Assembly: GCA_018238155.1 (NCBI GenBank) | Contig: JABCTZ010000033.1 | Span: 1 to 64,000, forward strand | DNA length: 64,000 nt | Direction of reading: 5' to 3' | Source of the DNA: Candidatus Heimdallarchaeota archaeon | Lineage (GTDB): Archaea > Asgardarchaeota > Heimdallarchaeia > JABLTI01 | In this document: positions 29,467 through 37,291 of the stretch, piece by piece | Numbering within the stretch: the first letter of the stretch is position 1 | Layout of the letters: the number at the start of each line of letters is the position of its first letter | Made by a program: the position numbers and the translations under genes | The notes under the pieces: generated by a model | Database searches by the model: none | Seen by the model: the letters and a program-made list of their open reading frames with translations, nothing else | What the model was told of the DNA's origin: nothing

Positions 29467-29907
29467 ATGTCTAATAACAAGTACTGTCCTGATTGTGGTA
29501 AATTACTAAAAGAAAGAGATGTTTTTTATATGGATTGTGGAACAAAAATAGATCCTTCAAAAGATAATACTACCAATGAATCTATTGAATCAAAGCAATC
29601 AGAGGAATCTATTGAATACGGTAAAACTACTCAAATGCAAACAACCTATATCGAATAATCAGGTTCAACTGAAGATGCAAAAAATAACTATGTTGGAATA
29701 GCATCAATTTTTATCAGTGTTTTAGGAATAGGATTCATCATTCTTAATAATACCATTCTTGAATGGATTGCTTTAGGTTTAGGTATCATTGGAGTCATTG
29801 TAGGAATAATTGGTCTCTTTCAACCACATAAGAAAGCAATAGCATATATTGGCATCCTTTTAGGAATAGTAACAATTGCAGTTTGGATAACATTTAATTT
29901 TGGCTGA
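29467..29907 (+). pseudogene. Zinc-ribbon membrane protein broken by an in-frame TAA
   Basis: The frame gives NKYCPDCGKLLKERDVFYMDCGTKI, a two-knuckle zinc ribbon in which the first Cys of the second knuckle is Tyr (FYMDCG). A low-complexity acidic linker follows, then TAA at 29656-29658, then the same frame continues through two or three hydrophobic helices (IASIFISVLGIGFIILNN, WIALGLGIIGVIVGIIGLF, GILLGIVTIAVWITFNFG). The layout is that of zinc_ribbon_2 plus DUF4190-like proteins common in archaea. With both a lost Zn ligand and a nonsense codon, the gene looks inactivated. The upstream ATG at 29452 is an alternative start. Confidence 0.65.
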
Positions 29908-30141
29908 AAATAGAAAAACAAAGAATTGAGTCCATTTTTTTGTTAAGTTTTCACCGACTAATTAGTAGTTAGGAATAACACTACAAACTCGCACTCATTG
30001 ATGGTGTGCAGGTTTCATTTTTATTGTCTTTATACATTAACTAAAATTGTTTTAATCGTTCAATTCCTACTAAAAAAGAGATTTTAGAAATACTCTTTGA
30101 ATTGAGTATTTCATTCCGAATACAATTGTAATTGTTCACTT

Positions 30142-30585
30142 TCAATGGTTTACCATAAAATTATGGGTTAAAACTTCTCCATTGTTATATTCAATTCTTA
30201 TTTGTAACATTTGTCCTTGTTCAAGTCCTTCTATGTGATATTGGTAGGAGTAATTTTGACCGTTTTGTATTCTGTGTCTATATTGCCATTGATATTGTTC
30301 TTGGTATAGTGTTACTTCTGTTGTGCCGTTTTTAATTTGGATCTGATGCATGTATGCATAATTGTTTTGGTTTTGATGTTGATTGTTATTTCCTGTTTGT
30401 GTTTCTTCACCTTCACAGGTTAATACAACACTTACGGTATCATTTTCTGAATCAGCTGTTACGCTAACAATTGAAAGTTCGCTATCATCTGTTGGTGTTA
30501 AAGCATACCATACTCCAACTGAGGTTCCAGCTAGAACTAATACTATGCTTGTAACTAATATTGTAACTAGTACGGATTTCTTCAT
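30142..30585 (-). CDS. Small N-terminally anchored extracytoplasmic protein, Gln/His/Tyr-rich
   Basis: 147 residues. The N-terminal helix (SVLVTILVTSIVLVLAGTSVGVW) acts as signal anchor and resembles the anchor of the molybdopterin-fold protein at 20048. A single beta domain follows (SIVSVTADSENDTVSVVL ... MLQIRIEYNNGEVLTHNFMV) with an inserted Gln/Asn/His/Tyr-rich segment (TGNNNQHQNQNNYAYMHQ; QYQWQYRHRI). Histidines in this segment could bind metal, which is inference. The gene is monocistronic, with a possible TATA-like TTTAAGTA about 35 bases upstream. I do not recognise the family. Confidence 0.65.
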   Translation of the reverse strand: MKKSVLVTILVTSIVLVLAGTSVGVWYALTPTDDSELSIVSVTADSENDTVSVVLTCEGEETQTGNNNQHQNQNNYAYMHQIQIKNGTTEVTLYQEQYQWQYRHRIQNGQNYSYQYHIEGLEQGQMLQIRIEYNNGEVLTHNFMVNH

Positions 30586-30781
30586 GGTTTAAATCACATG
30601 TTAGTATAGTTCACAAAAATACTTAAACAATCTCAGAGTATTGTTGTAAATTGGTCGTGAAGGTTTAAATTAGGTTCAAAATGTGTTTCAATTCTCTTTT
30701 TTTACTATATTTAATTAAAATTCAACTATTTTTCAATTGTTTTGAACAATTTAGATAGAATTATCCAAAATACCTCTGAAA

Positions 30782-31483
30782 TCATTCAATTTTCCGAAAT
30801 ACCAAACAATAACTGTGATCGAAACCATACCCATATGATCCGTTTGGTTTTTTTTCTCTTGGTGTTTCCCAGTTGATTATTATCTCCCCTTGAAATGATA
30901 ATATTTTAGCTATTTTCTTACCAATATCCCAAGCTAGTGTTGTTAGTATATCATTGTTTTTTAAATTAGACACTTCAATTATTATATACGAGTCTTTTCT
31001 CATGATTAGTTTTAATTTGCTATAAATTACTTGAATAAAGTCTAGATAATCTTGGTAGGTCACGTTTTCTGTAAAACCCGTTAAAGGATTCTTTTTTTCG
31101 AATTTATTCATGTATGTTGGTGATGAAAAGGCAAAATCCATCATTGGAAGATTTAGTTTGTCTATGTTTTTCGAATTGATATTATACATATTAGCTTTGT
31201 TCACAAGATGATCTTTAACATACTCAAAACGAACCTTACTCAATTCAATGCCATAAGGGATTCTTTTCATTTCTTCTGCTACGAAAAGTGTAGTGCCAAA
31301 CCCAGCAAAAATATCAATAATCTTATCTCCAGGTTTCGTATATTCCTCAAGAAAGAGTGCAACAAGATTTTCGGGAAAACGATTATCCTCTTGCCTAAAT
31401 TTTTTAGGCAATAAACGACTTTTATTCATTGCTAAAGTAATCACTGTTCTCATTTTCTTGAATCCTAAAATTGGCTTTTCCAT
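30782..31483 (-). CDS. Orphan DNA methyltransferase (N4/N6 amino type)
   Basis: About 233 residues from the internal ATG near 31483. A TTG at 31540 would add 19 residues with no supporting motif. PGDKIIDIFAGFGTTLFVAEE is the SAM-binding motif I (FxGxG). RFPENLVALFLEEYTKPGD just before it and IPYGIELSKVRFEYVKDHL after it are typical of DNA amino-methylases. The catalytic motif reads SSPTYMN where SPPY or DPPY is expected, so Thr replaces the second Pro. No restriction endonuclease is adjacent, so it is an orphan methylase, possibly epigenetic. The altered motif IV could reduce activity. Confidence 0.78.
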   Translation of the reverse strand: MEKPILGFKKMRTVITLAMNKSRLLPKKFRQEDNRFPENLVALFLEEYTKPGDKIIDIFAGFGTTLFVAEEMKRIPYGIELSKVRFEYVKDHLVNKANMYNINSKNIDKLNLPMMDFAFSSPTYMNKFEKKNPLTGFTENVTYQDYLDFIQVIYSKLKLIMRKDSYIIIEVSNLKNNDILTTLAWDIGKKIAKILSFQGEIIINWETPREKKPNGSYGYGFDHSYCLVFRKIE

Positions 31484-31746
31484 TCTTATTTTACAATTAT
31501 AAGATAAAATTAAAGTTGTTTTATTATAATGTTTTTCCAAGCATTTAAATTTTTAAATTACTGCTAAAATAGATGCATCATTTTTAGCTCATTCTTTTTA
31601 GAACTATCTTAGAGAGATTTGGAATTTTAATATACAATTACTAATTGTAAAATCAAAAGCTAATCCAATAATAAATTCTATTCTATCAACTAACAATAGG
31701 TCTAATTCTTGGATGAAAAAAAGAAGAGATAAAGAAATTACTGATT

Positions 31747-32646
31747 TTAAGGTTCAGAAATTTCTTCTACCACTAACTTTGAAGCTTTAATTGCTTTTGA
31801 AGAACTAAAGGAATAGTTGATTTGTTTTTCTTCTAACTTTTTCCATTCTTTTACAATCCATGCTTTTCCTCTGATACGTTTCTTCAACCAATCTGGAAGT
31901 ATCCAACCAAGATAACCAAAGATAAGTGTTGAAAATGTAAATACTATTTTGAAAAGTTGTATAAATACTACCAAAACAGGATAGTTATGAACAATGGGGA
32001 GTTCCATGAAAATAAAAAGCAAGGTATTTAGTGCCAATGATATTACACTAAAGTTAATGAACAAAGTTCCTCTTCTTGCAACAGGATCAGAAATATCCTT
32101 TCTAAGGATAAAAAGACTGAAAATCATTCTTACAAGCCCAAGAACAAACAATGGAACAAATAATGCAAGTAACAAAATATAGGAAGGTGCTATAATATAA
32201 ATATTTGTCCCAGCAAGAAAGAATTCTACAGTTGCCGGAAATTTCATAGTACCACCTAATATAATTGTAAACATAGTCGTAGTGATTACAGCTGTAGATT
32301 CCGCAAATAAGACAGCTGCAATTGATCGTACTAGTTCATTATCACGTAAAATATGTCTTGTCGAAAAATAATAGAAATAAATTATGCTTAATGAAATAAA
32401 ATTAATATAGAATCCTTGTAAAATACCTATAGCAACTGTATTTGAAGGACTAAATCCACCAATCCAATAACTAACAGAATTGAATATTTCACCGAAAGCA
32501 ATCATTCCAAAAGCAACCATCATAAATATCGAGCCCATAGTTCTCTTTTTGAAAAACGTTCCAGTCATAATAGATGAAAAAATCAATGCGAAAATAGATA
32601 TTATTACAGATGTAGTTAAAAAGAATATTGTCATCGAATTTACCAT
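31747..32646 (-). CDS. Seven-helix membrane protein in a GTPase operon
   Basis: 299 residues from the ATG at 32646, eight bases after the GTPase stop, with GGAGAG upstream. An in-frame ATG at 32682 overlapping the GTPase is the alternative. Seven hydrophobic segments are visible. Basic residues lie in the loops between helices 1-2 (FFKKR), 3-4 (TRHILRDNELVR) and 5-6 (LRKDISDPVARR), and in the roughly 45-residue C-terminal tail (WLKKRIRGKAW). By the positive-inside rule the N-terminus is outside and the tail inside, the topology of GPCRs and of 7TM sensor domains. No retinal-binding Lys is obvious. Function unknown; the operon with an Arf-like GTPase suggests receptor or membrane-docking roles. 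Confidence 0.75.
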   Translation of the reverse strand: MVNSMTIFFLTTSVIISIFALIFSSIMTGTFFKKRTMGSIFMMVAFGMIAFGEIFNSVSYWIGGFSPSNTVAIGILQGFYINFISLSIIYFYYFSTRHILRDNELVRSIAAVLFAESTAVITTTMFTIILGGTMKFPATVEFFLAGTNIYIIAPSYILLLALFVPLFVLGLVRMIFSLFILRKDISDPVARRGTLFINFSVISLALNTLLFIFMELPIVHNYPVLVVFIQLFKIVFTFSTLIFGYLGWILPDWLKKRIRGKAWIVKEWKKLEEKQINYSFSSSKAIKASKLVVEEISEP

Positions 32647-32654
32647 GTTATCAA

Positions 32655-33188
32655 TCACTCTCCAAGCATTTGTAAGAACCATGTAATTGATTCTACAACT
32701 CCTTCACCAGTTTTTGCTGATGTATCAAAAACAGCCCATGTGTGAGAAATTTCATCCTCTAATAATCCAAAATCACGTGTAAACTGTATTCGCTCCATGT
32801 GATCAGGTAAATCTGTTTTATTTAACAATATTAAAACAGGAATTTCATTATCAATTTGGCTCCTTAAGATGTCAAGAAAGATTCTTTTTGTTTCTTCAAA
32901 TCTAAGGTAATCTGTACTATCAACAACATAGATAAGAGCATTAGATTTCTCGTTTATATCAGACCAAATAGGACGGAAATCTTCTTGCCCACCCATATCA
33001 AAAATATGCAAGTCCAGTTTAGGAAAACTAATCGATTTCCTATTGATTCCCATTGTGGGTGTTGTTTCTCTGAATTCTCCATGTACCAAATAATTAACAA
33101 AAGTTGTTTTACCTGCTTTGTCAAGCCCACAAATTGTTAAATTTACCGGTTTCGATTTCTTTTGAAATAGCTTAAGTATAAAAGACAT
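32655..33188 (-). CDS. Arf-like small GTPase
   Basis: 177 residues, the usual Arf/Arl size. P-loop GLDKAGKTT (residues 21-29), switch I TPTMGIN with Thr45, G3 DMGGQEDFRPIW (64-75, the Arf-type W-D/M-GGQ signature), G4 NKTD (123-126) and G5 SAKTGEG. The N-terminal helix MSFILKLFQKKSK is amphipathic and basic, as in Arf membrane-binding helices, but has no Gly2 for myristoylation. The gene is the middle of a tight operon: 20 bases after the longin-like gene and directly before the seven-helix membrane protein. It is likely a membrane-recruited switch whose partners are its neighbours. Confidence 0.93.
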   Translation of the reverse strand: MSFILKLFQKKSKPVNLTICGLDKAGKTTFVNYLVHGEFRETTPTMGINRKSISFPKLDLHIFDMGGQEDFRPIWSDINEKSNALIYVVDSTDYLRFEETKRIFLDILRSQIDNEIPVLILLNKTDLPDHMERIQFTRDFGLLEDEISHTWAVFDTSAKTGEGVVESITWFLQMLGE

Positions 33189-33208
33189 GATAAATTACCA
33201 CAGTAAAT

Positions 33209-33709
33209 CTATTTCCATAATTCATCTTTTAATGAATCAACAAATTTCTCGCCTCTTTTTTTCTGTTTCTTATCTTTATCTTGAAAATCAAATTCCAAAG
33301 TTACTACTGAACTTATTTTGATCTTAATTTTGCCTTTTACTAAGCCTTCATACATACTTGGTAAAATCTTTGAAAAAGTTTCTGTGTTTCCAAGATTATT
33401 TTTCTTAATTTCAGCAACAGTGAATGAAAAGAATTTTCGCACACTATTACGATCATAAGTAGAATTTTCAAATATTGCTACTAATGAGGCAATATTTTTT
33501 CTATCTTTTCCTGGAATGGAAAAGATATAACTCTCAAATTGACAATCTTGTACAGTGCTAGAAGTGAAATCACCATCTTTTGCACTCATTGGCATACTTT
33601 TTATTACTAATTCATTTAGCAAAGAATCTGGCAAAGCATTAGGATAAACATTCACTAATTCCAAACCAGTTTTTCCCATTTGTGTCAAACAAACGCCTAT
33701 TGGTTTCAT
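33209..33709 (-). CDS. Longin/roadblock-like small protein encoded with Arf-like GTPase
   Basis: 166 residues without membrane segments. The N-terminus (PIGVCLTQMGKTGLELVNVYP) followed by ALPDSLLNELVIKSMPMSAKDGDF and VASLVAIFENSTYDRNSVRKF has the strand-strand-helix pattern of longin-type or roadblock-like alpha/beta domains, which in eukaryotes bind small GTPases. The C-terminal 25 residues are Lys/Asp-rich and probably disordered. It is first in an operon with an Arf-like GTPase and a seven-helix protein, which makes it a candidate GTPase partner or regulator. The fold call rests on pattern and context, not on a decisive motif. Confidence 0.6.
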   Translation of the reverse strand: MKPIGVCLTQMGKTGLELVNVYPNALPDSLLNELVIKSMPMSAKDGDFTSSTVQDCQFESYIFSIPGKDRKNIASLVAIFENSTYDRNSVRKFFSFTVAEIKKNNLGNTETFSKILPSMYEGLVKGKIKIKISSVVTLEFDFQDKDKKQKKRGEKFVDSLKDELWK

Positions 33710-34083
33710 TCATAATACACCCTAAGAATAGATAGTAATTTCTTCTTAATGTCAAATTCTTTTTTTGATTATAAACTAAACGGTTAACGCAAAAATGAGT
33801 AATCTAATTATATGTGTAACTAAATAACGATTCACATAAATTTAAGGATAACTTTAGATTATTATTAGCAATCTTATCTATTAAAAAATCTTTTTTGATT
33901 ACAAATTATACCTCTTTGTTGAACAAAGCTATAAAAAATGGCTTGTTTTGATTTTTCAATTATCAATTGCTCTAAAGAATACTATAGTTCTGCTTCTCTC
34001 GGTTTACACTAGAAAAAGCTAAATTGAATAACTAAACTATTCAAATGTTGAAGCAGCTAAAAAAAAATAAAAAAAATGAAAAA
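33710..34083. other. Intergenic, no gene seen
   Basis: 374 bases, strongly AT-rich. No frame of useful length on either strand. The right part next to the MFS stop codon is T-rich on the minus strand (TTTTTTTTATTTTTTTTTAG) and probably serves as its transcription end. The left part should hold the promoter of the longin/GTPase operon, but I could not single out a TATA box. Confidence 0.5.
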
Positions 34084-35370
34084 TTATGATGTTTTTATTA
34101 CATGAGCATCAAGGTCTTTCATAAGGAATGCCAATATAGTTGCAGTAGCAAAAAGGACAGTCATAATTATAAAATTGATGTAAATGAAATTTGCATTTAG
34201 AGCTTCTGTTAACATTATACAACCGAGCAAAACTATTCCGCTAACTTGTCCTATCCACATCATTAAACCATTCGATGTTTCCTCGGGTAGTGGATGAGTC
34301 ATTTCCGCAGCAAAAGTTAATCCAACGGGCAGTAGAGAAATAAGGAAGAAACCTGAGAAAAATGAAGTAATGTATCTTGAAACATCAATATTGATAAAGT
34401 AGAATAATGGTAGAAGAATTGTTCCAGCACCCATAGCAATTATAATGAATAGTCTTCTTTTGCGGAAGTGATCAGATAAAGCTGAAATAACTATAGCGCC
34501 TATTATACCTCCACCTACTATCAGACTACCAATAATTCCAGGTCGTGGATCATTAATCGGGTAACTAAATATTACATCAATAACAGCTGATATTGCGTTA
34601 AATGATCCGAAGCCTAACAGGAAGATGACAAATAGTAGACTGAAATCTCTTTTCTTAAACATTGATTTGGTCCCTTTAATTGCCAAAGTTTTACTTCTTT
34701 CACTGTATTCATTTGGAGGTGTAGGCGGTTTATCACGTACAAAAATCAAATATAAAATCATTGAAATAAATGCTACAATTCCAAAACTCCAAGTTACCCA
34801 ACTGATTGCTAAATCTGCACCAATTTTTTGCACTAATAATGGCGGAACTAGAAAAGCTATCAGCACACCAAGAAGCATAGACATTGTTCCCAAACCTGAA
34901 GCTAATGTTTTCTCTTTTTCTGGGAACCAAGCAGATGCAAGTTTTGTAAATGAATTCAAAACAAAAGGCTGACCTATTGCAGTTAAGATTTGGAAAATTA
35001 TAAGCAGAGTATAACTTTTGGTTATTATTGCGATTACTCTCAAAAATCCAAAAACACCTGTTAGAATAACACCAACACCAGTGCCCCATTTTAAACCAAA
35101 CTTATCAATTACCCAACAAGCGATAAAATTGACAGGGACATAAGCAATCATGAAGACTAATGCGAGAACTAAAATTGCTATCTCGGATACACCAAAAAAA
35201 GCAGCCGTTTCATCAACAATGACTCCATATGTAACCCAAATGATTTGGGTCATTGCTCCAGCAAACATAAACAAAATAAGTACTAACCAACGATACTTAT
35301 AACTTTTAAAATCTGATTCATTTGTTCTATTATCTATAATATCACTATCAATATTTTGAGCCAATAACAT
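34084..35370 (-). CDS. Major facilitator superfamily transporter
   Basis: 428 residues with twelve hydrophobic helices in two halves separated by a polar loop (about 205-235). The segment ACWVIDKFGLKWGTGVGVI between TM2 and TM3 is the MFS motif A region (G-x-x-x-D-x-x-G-x-x-x-x-x), here with Asp and Gly preserved. VISALSDHFRKRRLFI is the matching element in the second half. LLPVGLTFAAEMTHPLPEETSNGLMMW is a typical TM10-TM11 pattern of FLVCR/MMR-like members. Substrate unknown. The gene is monocistronic, with intergenic regions on both sides. Confidence 0.87.
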   Translation of the reverse strand: MLLAQNIDSDIIDNRTNESDFKSYKYRWLVLILFMFAGAMTQIIWVTYGVIVDETAAFFGVSEIAILVLALVFMIAYVPVNFIACWVIDKFGLKWGTGVGVILTGVFGFLRVIAIITKSYTLLIIFQILTAIGQPFVLNSFTKLASAWFPEKEKTLASGLGTMSMLLGVLIAFLVPPLLVQKIGADLAISWVTWSFGIVAFISMILYLIFVRDKPPTPPNEYSERSKTLAIKGTKSMFKKRDFSLLFVIFLLGFGSFNAISAVIDVIFSYPINDPRPGIIGSLIVGGGIIGAIVISALSDHFRKRRLFIIIAMGAGTILLPLFYFINIDVSRYITSFFSGFFLISLLPVGLTFAAEMTHPLPEETSNGLMMWIGQVSGIVLLGCIMLTEALNANFIYINFIIMTVLFATATILAFLMKDLDAHVIKTS

Positions 35371-35579
35371 CTTGTCTCCTGTTTACCAACTATTTGTGAT
35401 TTTAAATTATGACTCTCGACAATTAAAAAAGATTGTTCAAAAAAACTGCTAAAATGAAGTAATATCTAAAGCAATTATTAAATTATTATCGTAAAAAATT
35501 ATTTTTGAGGTGAAGAGAAAAAACAATTAGAAAATGCCTTAAAAATAGACTTTTTAAATATTAGTATTAAAGAAGAGTC

Positions 35580-36920
35580 ATGAAAAAATTATACATTATT
35601 TTGATTGTTATAGGTTCAATAGTTGCTATTGCATTACCATCGATCTTCTTAGGTGTCTATTTCTATTCACAAAACAAATTAAACAATACTGAAGTCACCA
35701 TAGAAACTTTCGTTATAAATGATTTAACGGATGGTAGCCTTGCAGGGACAGTTAATTTCACTATTAGTGAACCAACACAGGTAGATGCTACTTTTACTAT
35801 AATTACACTTAACGTTAGCTATAACGAACAGCATTTAGGCGATGGAATAGTTTTAACTCCGTCCTTTTCAACAAAAGAAGCAAACCATTCAGCAGATTTC
35901 ACTCTAACAATAACGGATCAACCAGCTTTTGCAGATTTTATCGACGATTTCTCTAATATGACATTATTAACTGTCGATATCGATGTTGTGATTGAATTCA
36001 CTGATGCATTAGCAGCTTTAGGACAAAAAACAATTTCAAAGTCACTTGAAATGAACGGTCTTGGTGCCCTTGATTTCAGTTTACAATCTTTCGAGTTAAC
36101 AAATGTTGTAGAGGAAAGTCTCTTTCTTGAAGTAACTGCGGAAATCTATAACCCAAGTCCTGTTGAAGTTGAAATTTCTTCACTATATTCAGATATAAAA
36201 ACACTAAATTTGACTCACATTGGAAATATTACTAAAAATAACTTCCAAATAAAAACTGGAATCAATATTCTCCAATTTAACACTTGGTTAGATGGTCCTA
36301 AAAACGAGTTGTCAGATTTAATTAGCACATATATCAATTCACTTAACACTACTTTATGGCTTAATTACACAATTACAATTGATGAATTAGATAATTTAGA
36401 GATTAACAAAGATTACTTTATGGTTGAATTTGAAGGAGCACAAACAGATCTTATTTCGATTGAAGTTGAAATGATTTCTTTATCTCTCGGTATTTCTTTA
36501 CCTCTTGTTGTTAGTTATCAAGTAGATACTACCGTTACTATAACCAATCCGATGGATTTTGAAATAAACTTAACAGCTTTCTATGGCAATCTTACTTATA
36601 ATGATGCAGATGGTGCAAGCTTTTCGATTCCGATTCCACCTACAAACTGGAATTATGGACCTGATACTATGATACCAATAACTCCATTAGATTTTAATTG
36701 GACTTCTGCACCGATAGAACTCGACCCATTAGGATTCAAAGAAGAAACTGTTGTATATACAGGTAGTGATATCGAACAAGCCATACGTTTCAATGATGAA
36801 TATTTCCTTAAGAATCAATTATACGTAGATATCATCTTTGGACACCTCTATATCCAGATTGGAGACTTTGAAATCGATTTATTAATATCCATTTATGATA
36901 TTTATGTACCAAATAACTAG
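35580..36920 (+). CDS. N-terminally anchored LEA14/WHy-like protein
   Basis: 446 residues. The N-terminal helix (LYIILIVIGSIVAIALPSIFLGVYFY) anchors the protein, and the rest is extracytoplasmic. Three beta-sandwich segments share the LEA-2/WHy style: 'NDLTDGSLAGTVNFTISEP', 'LTNVVEESLFLEVTAEIYNPSPVEVEISSL' and 'VVSYQVDTTVTITNPMDFEINLTAFYG'. The 'v.v.N..p..v....l...' motif is characteristic. These domains are found in archaeal surface proteins of unknown role and in plant desiccation proteins. It is monocistronic. Tyr-rich residues close the chain, with no C-terminal helix. Confidence 0.65.
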   Translation: MKKLYIILIVIGSIVAIALPSIFLGVYFYSQNKLNNTEVTIETFVINDLTDGSLAGTVNFTISEPTQVDATFTIITLNVSYNEQHLGDGIVLTPSFSTKEANHSADFTLTITDQPAFADFIDDFSNMTLLTVDIDVVIEFTDALAALGQKTISKSLEMNGLGALDFSLQSFELTNVVEESLFLEVTAEIYNPSPVEVEISSLYSDIKTLNLTHIGNITKNNFQIKTGINILQFNTWLDGPKNELSDLISTYINSLNTTLWLNYTITIDELDNLEINKDYFMVEFEGAQTDLISIEVEMISLSLGISLPLVVSYQVDTTVTITNPMDFEINLTAFYGNLTYNDADGASFSIPIPPTNWNYGPDTMIPITPLDFNWTSAPIELDPLGFKEETVVYTGSDIEQAIRFNDEYFLKNQLYVDIIFGHLYIQIGDFEIDLLISIYDIYVPNN

Positions 36921-36923
36921 TTC

Positions 36924-36956
36924 GGCTTGTATCTTTCAAGCCAACTTTCTTTATTT
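36924..36956 (+). terminator. Hairpin terminator after the LEA14-like gene
   Basis: GGCTTG (36924-36929) pairs with CAAGCC (36937-36942) around a seven-base loop, starting three bases after the stop codon. T-rich sequence (AACTTTCTTTATTTT) follows. Confidence 0.5.
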
Positions 36957-37291
36957 TCTGTCTCATTTTTTTTGGAAACAATTCTCTATTTTAAAATAGT
37001 AAAAGATATTATATAAACAGATATTATAAAAAAAAGGTATCTCTCAAATCATTCAGATTTAGTTCTCAGAGCTAAAGATGGTTTTTCATCACAAAAAGCT
37101 TTCAATGAAGAAGAGAATATTTTACTATTAGATTTCTTTAAATTACTAAGAACAGCTCGCATAAACCACTGTTAATGGTATTTCACTTAAGATAATTTTT
37201 TGATTTGAAGAAACTCAGAGAAATACTCAAAAATCAGCTAATTACAAGCAGAAGAGGAGTTTTTTCGCTAAAAATAGGCTTTAGAATTTAA
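36957..37291. other. Intergenic, a short open stretch but no supported gene
   Basis: 335 bases between a plus-strand gene end and a minus-strand gene end. One plus-strand frame near 37045-37175 stays open and would encode SNHSDLVLRAKDGFSSQKAF and LLLDFFKLLRTARINHC. It has no start signal and no family I recognise, so I treat it as either debris or chance. Confidence 0.4.

Noticed and set aside
34625..35089. Open frames on both strands over the MFS gene
   Set aside because: Shadows of the transporter; the MFS frame has the proper helix pattern and motifs.
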